Of a DNA stretch of 20,294 nt, positions 13,854-20,294 are shown piece after piece; position 1 is the first letter of the stretch; every line of letters begins with the position of its first letter. Below the pieces are notes generated by a model that was given only the letters and a program-made list of their open reading frames with translations, did not search any database and had not been told where the DNA came from. Both the position numbers and the translations under genes were made by a program. Source of the DNA: an uncultured Alphaproteobacteria bacterium (lineage in GTDB: Bacteria; Pseudomonadota; Alphaproteobacteria; Rhizobiales; Beijerinckiaceae); contig CALCZO010000279.1 of the NCBI GenBank assembly GCA_937903315.1, forward strand, positions 1 to 20,294. Direction: 5' to 3'.

Positions 13854-15530
13854 CTAGAGGCCGAACCGGAAGCCGGTGGCCGCGCGCGGCTGGCTTGGCC
13901 CGCCGCCGATGATCACTGCGGCACCGGGCGCGAGGCCCGAGATCACTTCGGTGAATGCGCCGTCGCTGGCACCCAGCCGCACCGTGACGCCGGTCGGCTC
14001 TCCGGTCGGGCCAAGCTGGTAGAGCCGACCGGTCGTGCCGTGATCGGTGCCTGTCTGCCGCGCGCGCGCCCCGCGACCGGACGCCGCCATCTCGTCGAGC
14101 TGCGCGCGCTGGCTGTCGTCGAGAATGGCGCGGACCTTTTCCATCAGCGCGCCGCGACCGCCGCTGCCGCCCGCCCCGCCGGGCGGGCCACCGCCAGCAC
14201 CGCCGCGCCCGATACCGGGCGAGTCGGCGATGATCTTGTCGAGGGTCTCCTTCTGGGCCGCGGTCAGGTTCAGTCGTTCCTTGAGGCGCTCGATGAACAT
14301 GCCCGGCCCGCCGCCGCCCTGTGCCCCGCCGGCAAACGGACCCGCTGCCGAGCCGTCACCCGTGCCTTCCATCGGCCGTGCGGCAACCTGCGCCGGCTCC
14401 GTGCGCGATGCTGGCGGGCGCCAGCGCAACGCGGCATTGGGCACGCGCACGACATTGGCGCGCTGCTCGGTGATGATCCGGAGATTGGCGGTCATGCCGG
14501 GCTTGAGTGCCATGCCGGCATTGTCGACCTCGATCACGGTGGTGTAGATCACGACATTCTGCACGCTCTGGGCGCCGAGCCGCACCTGCCGCACGGTGCC
14601 GGAAAAGCTCCGGCCCGGATAGGCGTTGACGGTGAAGCTGACGTCCTGCCCCTCGCGGACGCGTCCGACATCGGCTTCATCGACATTGGCCTGAATCTGG
14701 ATGCGCCTGAGGTCCTGCGCGACGAGAAACAGTGTCGGGGCCTGAAGCGAGGCGGCGACCGGCTGGCCAAGCTCGACGTTGCGCTGGACAACGACGCCAT
14801 CGACCGGCGAGCGGATGGTCGTGTTGGCCAGATCGACCTCGATCTGGCGGACGACGGCGGCGCGCTGGGCGACCTGTGCATCTGACGACAGCATCTGGGC
14901 GGCGATCACCTTCTGGTCCGCCGCGAACGATGCCATTTGCGCCCCGGCTGATTCGATCTGGGCCAGTGCCGACTGGCGCTGTGCTCTCAGGGTGTCGCGC
15001 TGGGTGCGCGCCGTCTGCAGCGTGGCGGCCGAGACGATGCCCTGCTGGCTGAGGTCGGTCTGGCGCGCCAGCGTCTTTTCCGCGTCGGCAAGCTGGGCCT
15101 CGGCCCTGACCAGCTGGGCGCTGACGTCGTTGGCCATCGCTGCGGCGCGCGCCGCTTCCGCCTTGGCCTTTTCGAGCTGGGCATCGAGAATGGTGCGGGC
15201 GGCCCGGGCCTGATCCAGATCGGCCTTCGATGCATCGAGCCGCGCCCGGATCTGATCGCTGTTGAGCCGCGCAAGAACCTGCCCAGTGCGGACTTCGGAG
15301 TTGAAATCGGCCAGAATCTCGACCACCTGACCCGAAAGCTGCGAGCCGACGATGACCGTGGTGATCGGAGCGGCGGTGCCGGTTGTCGAGACCGCCGCGA
15401 TGATCGTGCCGCGCTCGGCGACAGCGGTGCGGTAGGCGGCGGGGGCTTCGACGGCCTGACCCCGCTCGCGATAGACCCAGACGCCTGCGCCAATAGCGGC
15501 GAGGAGCAACAGCCAGATCAGTTTTTTCAA
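13854..15530 (-). CDS. MacA-like periplasmic adaptor (HlyD/RND type) with an LTxxQ insertion
   Basis: This adaptor should link the inner-membrane MacB-like pair to an outer-membrane TolC channel. The start is TTG at 15530, with GGAG seven bases upstream and a membrane anchor at residues 2-20. A barrel-sandwich half follows (GTAAPITTVIVGSQLSGQV, 51-69), then a long alpha-hairpin coiled coil at about 90-230, the second lipoyl half (TTIRSPVDGVVVQRNVELGQPV, from 237), a beta-barrel at 265-350 (VNAYPGRSFSGTV), and a membrane-proximal part. At 558 residues it is far longer than E. coli MacA (about 370). The excess lies at about 371-498: glycine-rich linkers around two helices, one with the LTxxQ motif (L422-Q426) of CpxP/Spy proteins. 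It heads the operon with the ATPase and permease. TolC is not in the window. Confidence 0.9.
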   Translation of the reverse strand: MKKLIWLLLLAAIGAGVWVYRERGQAVEAPAAYRTAVAERGTIIAAVSTTGTAAPITTVIVGSQLSGQVVEILADFNSEVRTGQVLARLNSDQIRARLDASKADLDQARAARTILDAQLEKAKAEAARAAAMANDVSAQLVRAEAQLADAEKTLARQTDLSQQGIVSAATLQTARTQRDTLRAQRQSALAQIESAGAQMASFAADQKVIAAQMLSSDAQVAQRAAVVRQIEVDLANTTIRSPVDGVVVQRNVELGQPVAASLQAPTLFLVAQDLRRIQIQANVDEADVGRVREGQDVSFTVNAYPGRSFSGTVRQVRLGAQSVQNVVIYTTVIEVDNAGMALKPGMTANLRIITEQRANVVRVPNAALRWRPPASRTEPAQVAARPMEGTGDGSAAGPFAGGAQGGGGPGMFIERLKERLNLTAAQKETLDKIIADSPGIGRGGAGGGPPGGAGGSGGRGALMEKVRAILDDSQRAQLDEMAASGRGARARQTGTDHGTTGRLYQLGPTGEPTGVTVRLGASDGAFTEVISGLAPGAAVIIGGGPSQPRAATGFRFGL

Positions 15531-15545
15531 GACAAACTCCGGAAT

Positions 15546-15564
15546 CCGGGATGGTCCGTCCCGG
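15546..15564. repeat. Inverted repeat CCGGGA-N7-TCCCGG in the adaptor leader
   Basis: Perfect six-base arms flank a seven-base loop, six bases before the GGAG of the TTG-started adaptor. It lies in the 60 bases between ispA and the export operon. No T-run follows on the minus strand, so it is not a clear ispA terminator. It may be a leader fold or an operator. Confidence 0.4.
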
Positions 15565-15590
15565 TTTGGTGGCGTCGCCCGATGGCCAGA

Positions 15591-16511
15591 TTATGACCGA
15601 CGATGGCGGTTGAACAAGAGCACTTCGGCAAGCGGCCCGGCGGCAGCGCCAAAAGGCCGCAAGGCCGCGAGCCCGTCGTCGGTCACCCGGTCCAGCCGAT
15701 CGCGTGCCGCTTCAAGCCCGAGCAGGCCCACGAAGGTGCCCTTGCCGGCGGCTTCATCCTTGCGCGTCGCCTTGCCGGCCGTGGCGGCATCAACCTCGAC
15801 GTCGATCAGATCGTCACGGATCTGGAAAGCGAGGCCGAGGGCCTCACCATAGTGGCGCAGTGGTGCCCGGGCAGACCGGCCACGGGCACCGGCAGCAATC
15901 GCGCCCGATTCGGCACCGAAACGGATCAGCGCTCCGGTCTTCATGGCCTGAAGCGCGGCGATCTCATCCAGTGTCAGCGGTGCGGCCAGCCCGCCAAAGC
16001 GTCCTTCGGCGGCGAGATCATGCATCTGGCCGCCGACCATGCCGTCAATGCCGGAGGCTTCGGCCAGAGCGGCAATCAGGCGCGCGCGGGCGGCGGGTCT
16101 GGCCGGCTGATCCGGCGCGGCGAGGATCGAGAAGGCCAGCGTCAGCAGGCCGTCGCCGGCAAGGATGGCGGTCGCTTCGTCGAAAGCGCGGTGAACCGTC
16201 GGCTTGCCGCGACGGATGTCGTCGTCATCCATGGCGGGCAGGTCGTCATGAACAAGCGAGTAGCAATGGATGCATTCCAGCGCCGCTGCGGTGCGCTGGC
16301 CAATCGCCTCGTCGAGGCCGAGCAGCCGCGCGCTCTCGATCGCCAGAAACGGCCGCAGGCGCTTGCCCCCGGCCAGCACCGCGTGGCGCATCGCCGCCAC
16401 CAGCCGCGCGGGGCGGCGTCCGCCATCGGTGATGAAGCGTTCGAGCATGCGGTCAAAACTGGCCGCATCGTCAGAAAACCAGCGCTCGAGCGTGGCTGTC
16501 GATGGGAGCAC
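15591..16511 (-). CDS. ispA: Farnesyl diphosphate synthase (polyprenyl synthetase family)
   Basis: This cytoplasmic prenyltransferase builds C15 farnesyl diphosphate from IPP and DMAPP for quinones, undecaprenyl phosphate and hopanoids. The 306 residues contain GGKRLRP at 48-54, the first aspartate-rich motif DDLPAMD at 89-95, preceded by CIHCYSLVH as in E. coli IspA, GQMHDLAAEG at 161-170, KTGALI at 191-196, and the second aspartate-rich motif DDLID at 233-237. The residues before the first motif favour a short C15 product over C20. The start is GTG at 16511 with GAGGA upstream. A geranylgeranyl synthase cannot be excluded from sequence alone. The export operon begins 60 bases downstream on the same strand. 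Confidence 0.93.
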   Translation of the reverse strand: MLPSTATLERWFSDDAASFDRMLERFITDGGRRPARLVAAMRHAVLAGGKRLRPFLAIESARLLGLDEAIGQRTAAALECIHCYSLVHDDLPAMDDDDIRRGKPTVHRAFDEATAILAGDGLLTLAFSILAAPDQPARPAARARLIAALAEASGIDGMVGGQMHDLAAEGRFGGLAAPLTLDEIAALQAMKTGALIRFGAESGAIAAGARGRSARAPLRHYGEALGLAFQIRDDLIDVEVDAATAGKATRKDEAAGKGTFVGLLGLEAARDRLDRVTDDGLAALRPFGAAAGPLAEVLLFNRHRRS

Positions 16512-16588
16512 GTGCGGGTCCTCGTGATCAATCTGACGTGGGTGGCGGCCGGCAGGCGCAGGACGCGTTGCCGACCGCTCCGGCGCCT

Positions 16589-16616
16589 GTCATAGCGCGC
16601 GCGGCGATCAAACCAA
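16589..16616 (-). promoter_or_regulatory. Candidate promoter for ispA
   Basis: On the minus strand, TTGGTT (16616-16611) and TATGAC (16594-16589) are separated by 16 bases. The -10 box matches four of six positions and the -35 box three. It lies about 75 bases before the GTG start. Confidence 0.38.
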
Positions 16617-16698
16617 ATTGGAATATAGGGGCTAGCATTTTGCCGCCAACCGCTCTATAGGCTGCGGCTTCCAGGGCATGATCAGGTGTCGTGGTGCT

Positions 16699-16718
16699 CG
16701 GACCACGTGTGCGGTCCG
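16699..16718. repeat. Inverted repeat CGGACC-N8-GGTCCG in the rpmF leader
   Basis: Perfect six-base arms surround an eight-base loop that includes part of a CACGTG sequence. It is about 95 bases before the rpmF ATG. If transcription starts near the TATAGG at 16656, it would be in the 5' untranslated RNA. Confidence 0.35.
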
Positions 16719-16814
16719 CTCGCCCGCTCAGGTTTGCCCGACATTGTTTTTGTTGATGAAGCGGGTGCAGGGTCGTCAATCGGTCCTGTGGCTGCAGGTC
16801 TGCCGGAGAGTTCC

Positions 16815-17000
16815 ATGGCCGTTCCGAAAAGAAAAACCTCGCGCATGAAGCGCGGTTTCCGCCGCTCGCATGATGCGCTTGTCGCCCCGACCTATGTCGA
16901 GGACAAGGATTCGGGCGAACTGCGCCGTCCGCATCATCTCGATCTCAAGACCGGGATGTATCGCGGCCGTCAGGTGCTGAAGCCGCGCGTCGAGGCCTGA
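16815..17000 (+). CDS. rpmF: 50S ribosomal protein L32
   Basis: L32 is a small protein of the large ribosomal subunit. The 61 residues begin MAVPKRKTSRMKRGFRRSHD, the typical alphaproteobacterial L32 start, and continue with a proline/histidine segment (RRPHHLDLKTGMYRGRQVL). No CxxC zinc pairs are present, as in other alphaproteobacterial L32 proteins. The open frame begins at 16686, but the ATG at 16815 has GGAG seven bases upstream and is the family start. It is not followed by plsX-fabH, as it is in enterobacteria. An intrinsic terminator follows at 17034. Confidence 0.97.
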   Translation: MAVPKRKTSRMKRGFRRSHDALVAPTYVEDKDSGELRRPHHLDLKTGMYRGRQVLKPRVEA

Positions 17001-17010
17001 TCCTTCAGCC

Positions 17011-17226
17011 TCAGATGGTCTTGTCGAGAGTACGGGCGTGCCGTTCCGGCGCGCCCTTTTTGCGTTGCGCATAGGCCGCCGTGCGTTTGCTGTCGTCGGC
17101 CGCTGCCGGACCGGCCAGACAGTCGCGGATAATCTGCGCCAGATAGGGCGAGCCGGGGCGAATGGGCCGGGCGGTGTCCCCCTGCCGGTCCGATGTGTGC
17201 CATAACGGGACAGATAAACGCGTCAT
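17011..17226 (-). CDS. Possible small basic protein convergent with rpmF
   Basis: I do not recognise a function. From the ATG at 17226 the frame gives 71 residues, with MTRLSVPLWHTSDRQGDTAR, then PGSPYLAQIIRDCLAG and a basic tail (KRTAAYAQRKKGAPERHAR). The middle resembles short rhizobial proteins with a PFLAHLI-type segment, again from memory. Codon third positions are GC-rich, as in real genes here. Against it, there is no strong ribosome site, the open frame continues upstream to 17289, and the rpmF terminator lies inside its 3' end. It stops ten bases from the rpmF stop. It could be a chance frame. Confidence 0.4.
   Translation of the reverse strand: MTRLSVPLWHTSDRQGDTARPIRPGSPYLAQIIRDCLAGPAAADDSKRTAAYAQRKKGAPERHARTLDKTI
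17034..17061 (+). terminator. Rho-independent terminator for rpmF
   Basis: GGGCGTGCC (17034-17042) pairs with GGCGCGCCC (17048-17056), with one G-T wobble, around GTTCC, and TTTTT follows. It is 33 bases after the rpmF stop on the plus strand. The same bases lie within the 3' part of the small convergent reading frame. Confidence 0.8.
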
Positions 17227-17410
17227 GCCACCGAACCGGCAAGATGTTTGCCAGTCGAGTGATCGGACTGATGACGCCAATCGCACCATTAGCGCGGGAT
17301 TTACATTTATAGGTCAGGTTTACTGCAACCAATTCCAGTGCATTGGCCTTGCGTGTGAGCGGATCGCCGGGTTCCGACGCAGCAGGGAGCACCCGGGGGA
17401 CAGTATCTTG

Positions 17411-19129
17411 ATGCCGACAGACTCCAGCCATCCCCAGCCTGCGGCGTCGAGCCCGACGATGCTCGATGCCAAGAGCATTCTGTCATCGGTGGGCGAGGCG
17501 GTCTATTCCTGGGACATTGAAAGCGACCGGATGACCTGGTCGCAGAATGTCTCCGAAGTGCTGGGCATCCACGATGTCGGCCAGATCAGTTCAGGCTCCG
17601 GCTACGCGGTGGTGACCGATTCGGCCAGCCCGACCTCGTTGCAGGCGACCATTTTCGAATGCCAGCGACAGGACAAGGGCACCGGCGTCGCCTATTCGGC
17701 GCGGTACCTGTTCAATCCCGCGCCGGGCAAGCGCATGTGGGTCGAGGACAAGGGGCGCTGGTTCGCCAATGCCGAAGGCCGTCCCTGGCTGGCCCATGGC
17801 GTCGTCCGCATCGTGTCGGAAGCCAACGAGGCCGAATGTGTCATCACCGCAACGCGGCAGATCGATCCGGCGACCGGGGGGCTGACGCGGCCTGAATTCT
17901 GCAATGTTCTGGGCGAGGCCCTGGAAAAGGTGCGCAAGGACAAGCGCCATCTGGTGCTGCTGATCTTCGGCATCGATGACCTTGCCACCCACAACCGGAC
18001 CTATGGCTACAATGTCGGCGATGAACTGATCGCGGCGATCGCGCGGCGCATCCGCTCGCATATCCGCAAGCATGACGTCATTGGCCGCTATGCTGGCAAC
18101 AAGCTCGCCGTGATGCTGGCCCCCAGCATCCCCGACCAGATGGAGCAGACGGCGAGCCGCATCGCCAATGCCGTCCGCGAGCGGCCGATCGAGACCAGTG
18201 CCGGAGTGCTGTCGGCCGCTGTGCGCGTCGGTGGTGTCGCCGCCCCGCGCGATGTCGGCGATCTTGCTGCGCTGCTGACCGCTGCCGAGGAAGCGCTGGC
18301 CGACGCCAAGGCGTCGAGCAATACGGTTTTTGCCGCCTGGTCGAAGGACCCGGTGCGCGCCGACAGCCGCCGCCAGAATGCCGCCCAGACCGATGTGGTG
18401 CTCTCCGCGCTCAACGAGCGACGGATCGAACTGGCGTTCCAGCCGATTGCCCATGCGCGCGGCGGCGGCATTGCGATGTACGAATCGCTCGCCCGCATGC
18501 GGACGGCCGAAGGCGACCTGATCGGTGCGGGCGCGATCATCCCCGTCGCCGAGAAGCTCGGCTTCGTCCACATGATCGACCACCGCATCATGGAGTTGAC
18601 GCTGGCGACGCTGCGGGCGCACCCGGCCATCCGGCTGACGTTCAATGCCGGTGTCGAGACCGTGATGCATCCCGACTGGATGGCGGCGTTCCGATCGGTG
18701 ATCGGGGGCGCGCCGGATCTTGCGCCGCGGGTGATCGTGGAGATCACCGAGACCTCGCTGATCGAGGATCTGGCTGCGGCAACCAGGGTGATCGAGACGA
18801 TCAAGGCGCTGGGTGCGAAGGTGGCCATCGACGATTTCGGCGCCGGTCACACCTCGTTCCGAAACATGCGGATGCTGCCGATCGACCTGATCAAGATCGA
18901 CGGGACGTTCATCAAGAACCTGACCCAGTCGACCGACGACCGGTTCTTTGTCCGGACCCTGCTGCAACTGGCCAACCACCTCAAGGTCGAGACTGTGGCC
19001 GAGTGGGTCCAGGACGCCGAATCCGCCAAACTGCTGGCCGATTGGGGCGTGGCCTATCTGCAGGGCGACTATATCGGCCCGCCGGTCAGTGCGCTGCCGG
19101 AGGCAGGGCCGATCGGCGCCGTCGCCTGA
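17411..19129 (+). CDS. Soluble PAS-GGDEF-EAL protein with degenerate GGDEF, likely c-di-GMP phosphodiesterase
   Basis: The 572-residue protein has a PAS-like domain at about 20-145, a GGDEF-type domain at 150-305 and an EAL domain at 325-560, with no membrane helix or signal peptide. The GGDEF motif reads AGNKL (228-232), so cyclase activity is not expected; the domain may bind GTP as a regulator. The EAL catalytic set looks complete: E358 (ESL), N412, E444 (VEITET), D474-D475 (DDFGAGHTSF), K495 (IKIDGT), E531 (VAEWVQD) and Q551 (LQGDYIG). The product should therefore hydrolyse c-di-GMP to pGpG. The open frame runs back to 17162, but that part is antisense to the small convergent frame and lacks domain similarity. 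The ATG at 17411 has a G-rich site upstream (GGGGGA, 17396-17401). It is convergent with phaR, 13 bases apart. Confidence 0.88.
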   Translation: MPTDSSHPQPAASSPTMLDAKSILSSVGEAVYSWDIESDRMTWSQNVSEVLGIHDVGQISSGSGYAVVTDSASPTSLQATIFECQRQDKGTGVAYSARYLFNPAPGKRMWVEDKGRWFANAEGRPWLAHGVVRIVSEANEAECVITATRQIDPATGGLTRPEFCNVLGEALEKVRKDKRHLVLLIFGIDDLATHNRTYGYNVGDELIAAIARRIRSHIRKHDVIGRYAGNKLAVMLAPSIPDQMEQTASRIANAVRERPIETSAGVLSAAVRVGGVAAPRDVGDLAALLTAAEEALADAKASSNTVFAAWSKDPVRADSRRQNAAQTDVVLSALNERRIELAFQPIAHARGGGIAMYESLARMRTAEGDLIGAGAIIPVAEKLGFVHMIDHRIMELTLATLRAHPAIRLTFNAGVETVMHPDWMAAFRSVIGGAPDLAPRVIVEITETSLIEDLAAATRVIETIKALGAKVAIDDFGAGHTSFRNMRMLPIDLIKIDGTFIKNLTQSTDDRFFVRTLLQLANHLKVETVAEWVQDAESAKLLADWGVAYLQGDYIGPPVSALPEAGPIGAVA

Positions 19130-19142
19130 ACGGCGGCGGGCC

Positions 19143-19709
19143 CTAGCGTTTGTCGAGATTGTCGAGGCGGGCCTTCATGGCTTCAAGCTCGCGCTTGAGG
19201 TCCGACACCTCGTCCTCGCGCACGGTCGCCGGCTTGTCCTGCTTGTCCGTGCCTTGCGCCACTGCAAAGGGCGTGAACACCCGGAACGCGTCGGCAAAGG
19301 CTGTCATGTTGGACCGGACCTGTTCTTCCATCGGTCCAAGCGGGAAGGTGCCAAAGGTCTTGGCCACCTGATCGCGGAACGACTGCTGTTCCTGCATCAG
19401 CCGGTCCATCGACAGTTCGAGATAGCGCGGCACCAGCGACTGCATTGAATCGCCGTAAAAGCGAATCATCTGGCGCAGGAAATTGACCGGCAGCAGGTTC
19501 TCGCCCTTGCTCTCCTGATCGAAAATGATCTGCGTCAGCACCGAATGGGTGATGTCGTCGCCGCTCTTGGCATCGTGGACAAGGAAGTCCTCGCCCGCCT
19601 TGACCATCTCGGCAAGGTCATCGAGCGTCACATACGCACTGGTGCCGGTGTGATAGAGACGCCGGTTGGCGTATTTCTTGATAATATGAGCGTTTTTTTC
19701 TTGCGGCAT
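19143..19709 (-). CDS. phaR: Polyhydroxyalkanoate synthesis regulator PhaR
   Basis: PhaR represses phasin and other PHA genes and is released when it binds nascent PHA granules. The N-terminal DNA-binding domain fills about residues 8-70, with IIKKYANRRLYHTGTSAYVT and LAEMVKAGEDFLVHDAKSG. A second PHB-accumulation segment follows (SVLTQIIFDQESKGENLL and FLRQMIRFYGDSMQ), and then a helical, Q/E-rich C-terminus ending in a coiled coil (DLKRELEAMKARLDNLDKR). Two adjacent ATGs exist at 19712 and 19709. The second is preferred because the GGGAG site lies five bases from it but only two from the first. It is divergent from the phaA-type thiolase, the usual rhizobial layout. Regulation of phaA from the shared region is inferred. 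Confidence 0.95.
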   Translation of the reverse strand: MPQEKNAHIIKKYANRRLYHTGTSAYVTLDDLAEMVKAGEDFLVHDAKSGDDITHSVLTQIIFDQESKGENLLPVNFLRQMIRFYGDSMQSLVPRYLELSMDRLMQEQQSFRDQVAKTFGTFPLGPMEEQVRSNMTAFADAFRVFTPFAVAQGTDKQDKPATVREDEVSDLKRELEAMKARLDNLDKR

Positions 19710-19712
19710 CAT

Positions 19713-19974
19713 CGCTCCCGTCGCGCTGCTGTCGCGGAAGCGGTCAGGACCGGGTTCCGCGCATTGTGCCCATTATAACGTGATTTTCTGAAAAACGCAG
19801 CCTCCGATGCGCAAACAGGCTTAAGGACCATCGCCGAGGCGCGCGCCAATGTCCATGCCGAACCAAATGTTTAGTCCGTGCCTCTTGACGAACGGACAGC
19901 CGGCCTTTTCTGTCAGATCAACACGATCCGGATCTGGCCAGTCACCGGACGTCATTCCAGATGAGGAGAAGTCC
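19713..19974. promoter_or_regulatory. Divergent phaR-phaA promoter region
   Basis: These 262 bases hold a perfect TATAAT on the minus strand (19777-19772), about 60 bases before phaR. Its -35 box would be CTGCGT at 17 bases, which is a poor match. For phaA, TTGACG (19885-19890) is a good -35 box without a clear -10 box. The phaA ribosome site AGGAG lies six bases before the ATG. I could not identify a certain PhaR operator. Confidence 0.5.
19734..19760. repeat. Nested inverted repeat in the phaR leader
   Basis: GCGGAA (19734-19739) pairs with TTCCGC (19755-19760), and inside it CGGTC (19741-19745) pairs with GACCG (19748-19752). Only one base on the left and two on the right are unpaired between the two stems. 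It lies between the TATAAT box and the phaR start, so it would be in the phaR transcript, or could be a binding site. Confidence 0.5.
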
Positions 19975-20294
19975 ATGTCCCGCACCGATATCGTCATCGC
20001 CAGCGCGGCCCGAACCCCTGTGGGGAGTTTTTCCGGCGCGTTTGCTGACCTGTCTGCCCATGCGCTCGGCGCCGAGGCGATCAAGGCGGCGCTGGCCCGC
20101 GCAGGCGTTGCGGCGGGCGAGGTCAACGAGGTGATCATGGGCCAGATCCTGTCAGCCGGCCAGGGGCAGAACCCGGCCCGCCAGGCGGCGATGGCGGCGG
20201 GCATTCCTCAGGAAGTGACCGCCTTCGGCATCAACCAGCTGTGCGGTTCGGGCCTGCGCGCGGTCGCGCTCGGGATGCAGCAGATCGCCAGCGG
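19975..20294 (+). CDS. phaA: Acetyl-CoA acetyltransferase, PhaA type (3' end cut by window edge)
   Basis: This thiolase condenses two acetyl-CoA to acetoacetyl-CoA, the first step of polyhydroxybutyrate synthesis. The 106 visible residues show the thiolase N-terminus (RTDIVIASAARTPVGSFSGAF), the VNEVIMGQILSAGQGQNPARQAA segment split over 49-71, and the nucleophilic cysteine C90 in NQLCGSGLRAV. A complete protein would have about 390 residues. AGGAG sits six bases before the ATG. It is divergent from phaR, and phaB is expected next but lies outside the window. A catabolic thiolase of the same family is possible, but the phaR neighbourhood favours PHA synthesis. Confidence 0.94.
   Translation, partial: MSRTDIVIASAARTPVGSFSGAFADLSAHALGAEAIKAALARAGVAAGEVNEVIMGQILSAGQGQNPARQAAMAAGIPQEVTAFGINQLCGSGLRAVALGMQQIAS

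Larger units (their letters stand above)
16512..16814. other. Intergenic region between divergent ispA and rpmF
   Basis: I see no gene in these 303 bases. They contain an ispA promoter candidate (16589-16616), a seven-base inverted repeat (CAGGCGC at 16553-16559, GCGCCTG at 16583-16589), a TATAGG element at 16656-16661 that could be an rpmF -10 box without a good -35, and a hairpin at 16699-16718. A monofunctional transglycosylase gene (mtgA), which I recall near rpmF in many relatives, is absent here. Confidence 0.55.

Noticed and set aside
12326..14885. Long plus-strand frames (388, 251, 244 and 371 residues) opposite the export operon
   Set aside because: All mirror real minus-strand genes and show no family motif. 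The minus-strand genes have continuous domain signatures and coupled starts.
15603..16595. 330-residue plus-strand frame opposite ispA
   Set aside because: Antisense to a complete prenyl synthase with both aspartate-rich motifs, and it has no motif of its own.
17162..17410. 83-residue upstream extension of the second GGDEF-EAL protein
   Set aside because: No domain continuity, cysteine-rich random-looking text, and overlap with the convergent small frame. The ATG at 17411 gives a normal PAS start.
17591..18979. 462-residue minus-strand frame opposite the second GGDEF-EAL gene
   Set aside because: Antisense shadow of a gene with clear PAS, GGDEF and EAL features. It shows no domain pattern of its own.
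1..20294. Mobile element, phage, CRISPR or toxin-antitoxin system
   Set aside because: No transposase, integrase other than XerD, direct-repeat array or toxin-antitoxin pair could be seen. Gene content and codon use look uniform across the window.

Overview
The window is high-GC DNA, densely packed with chromosomal genes. It looks like an alphaproteobacterium of the Rhizobiales/Hyphomicrobiales type. The pointers are a PhaR-type polyhydroxyalkanoate regulator divergent from a thiolase, an NdvA/ChvA-like cyclic-glucan exporter, the alphaproteobacterial ATPase zeta subunit (DUF1476), and an accA - xerD - small membrane protein // aroK-aroB neighbourhood. I see no insertion sequence, phage gene, CRISPR array, tRNA or rRNA. 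Both window edges cut a gene: accA on the left and a phaA-type thiolase on the right.

Layout. 1-1892 (minus): a 47-residue membrane protein, xerD and accA, all reading leftward. 1985-3745 (plus): aroK-aroB, two shikimate-pathway enzymes. 3736-8041 (minus): a membrane-bound PAS-GGDEF-EAL protein followed by the NdvA-like exporter, whose 3' end overlaps aroB tail to tail. 8301-9436 (plus): folE and a divergent QueD/PTPS-family gene joined by an ATGA overlap. 9526-10290 (minus): purC. 10602-11847 (plus): the ATPase zeta subunit, a strong terminator, and an HpcH/HpaI-family aldolase. 11858-15530 (minus): a three-gene MacAB-like export operon with a periplasmic adaptor, a separate ATPase and a separate FtsX-type permease. 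15591-16511 (minus): ispA. 16815-17000 (plus): rpmF. 17011-17226 (minus): a possible small protein. 17411-19129 (plus): a soluble PAS-GGDEF-EAL protein with a degenerate GGDEF motif. 19143-19709 (minus): phaR. 19975 to the edge (plus): phaA.

How it fits together. Most of it is housekeeping: fatty acid, shikimate, purine, pterin and isoprenoid synthesis, chromosome dimer resolution and a ribosomal protein. Two c-di-GMP proteins sit beside surface or storage functions, one before a cyclic-glucan-type exporter and one beside the PHA control genes. The most unusual item is the MacA-like adaptor. It carries a glycine-rich insertion of about 130 residues with a CpxP/Spy-like LTxxQ helix pair. The second is the folE-queD pair, in which the QueD-family member lacks the usual HGH metal motif. 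Several perfect inverted repeats and three convincing terminators fall in or next to intergenic regions. One of these terminators lies inside a convergent small reading frame.
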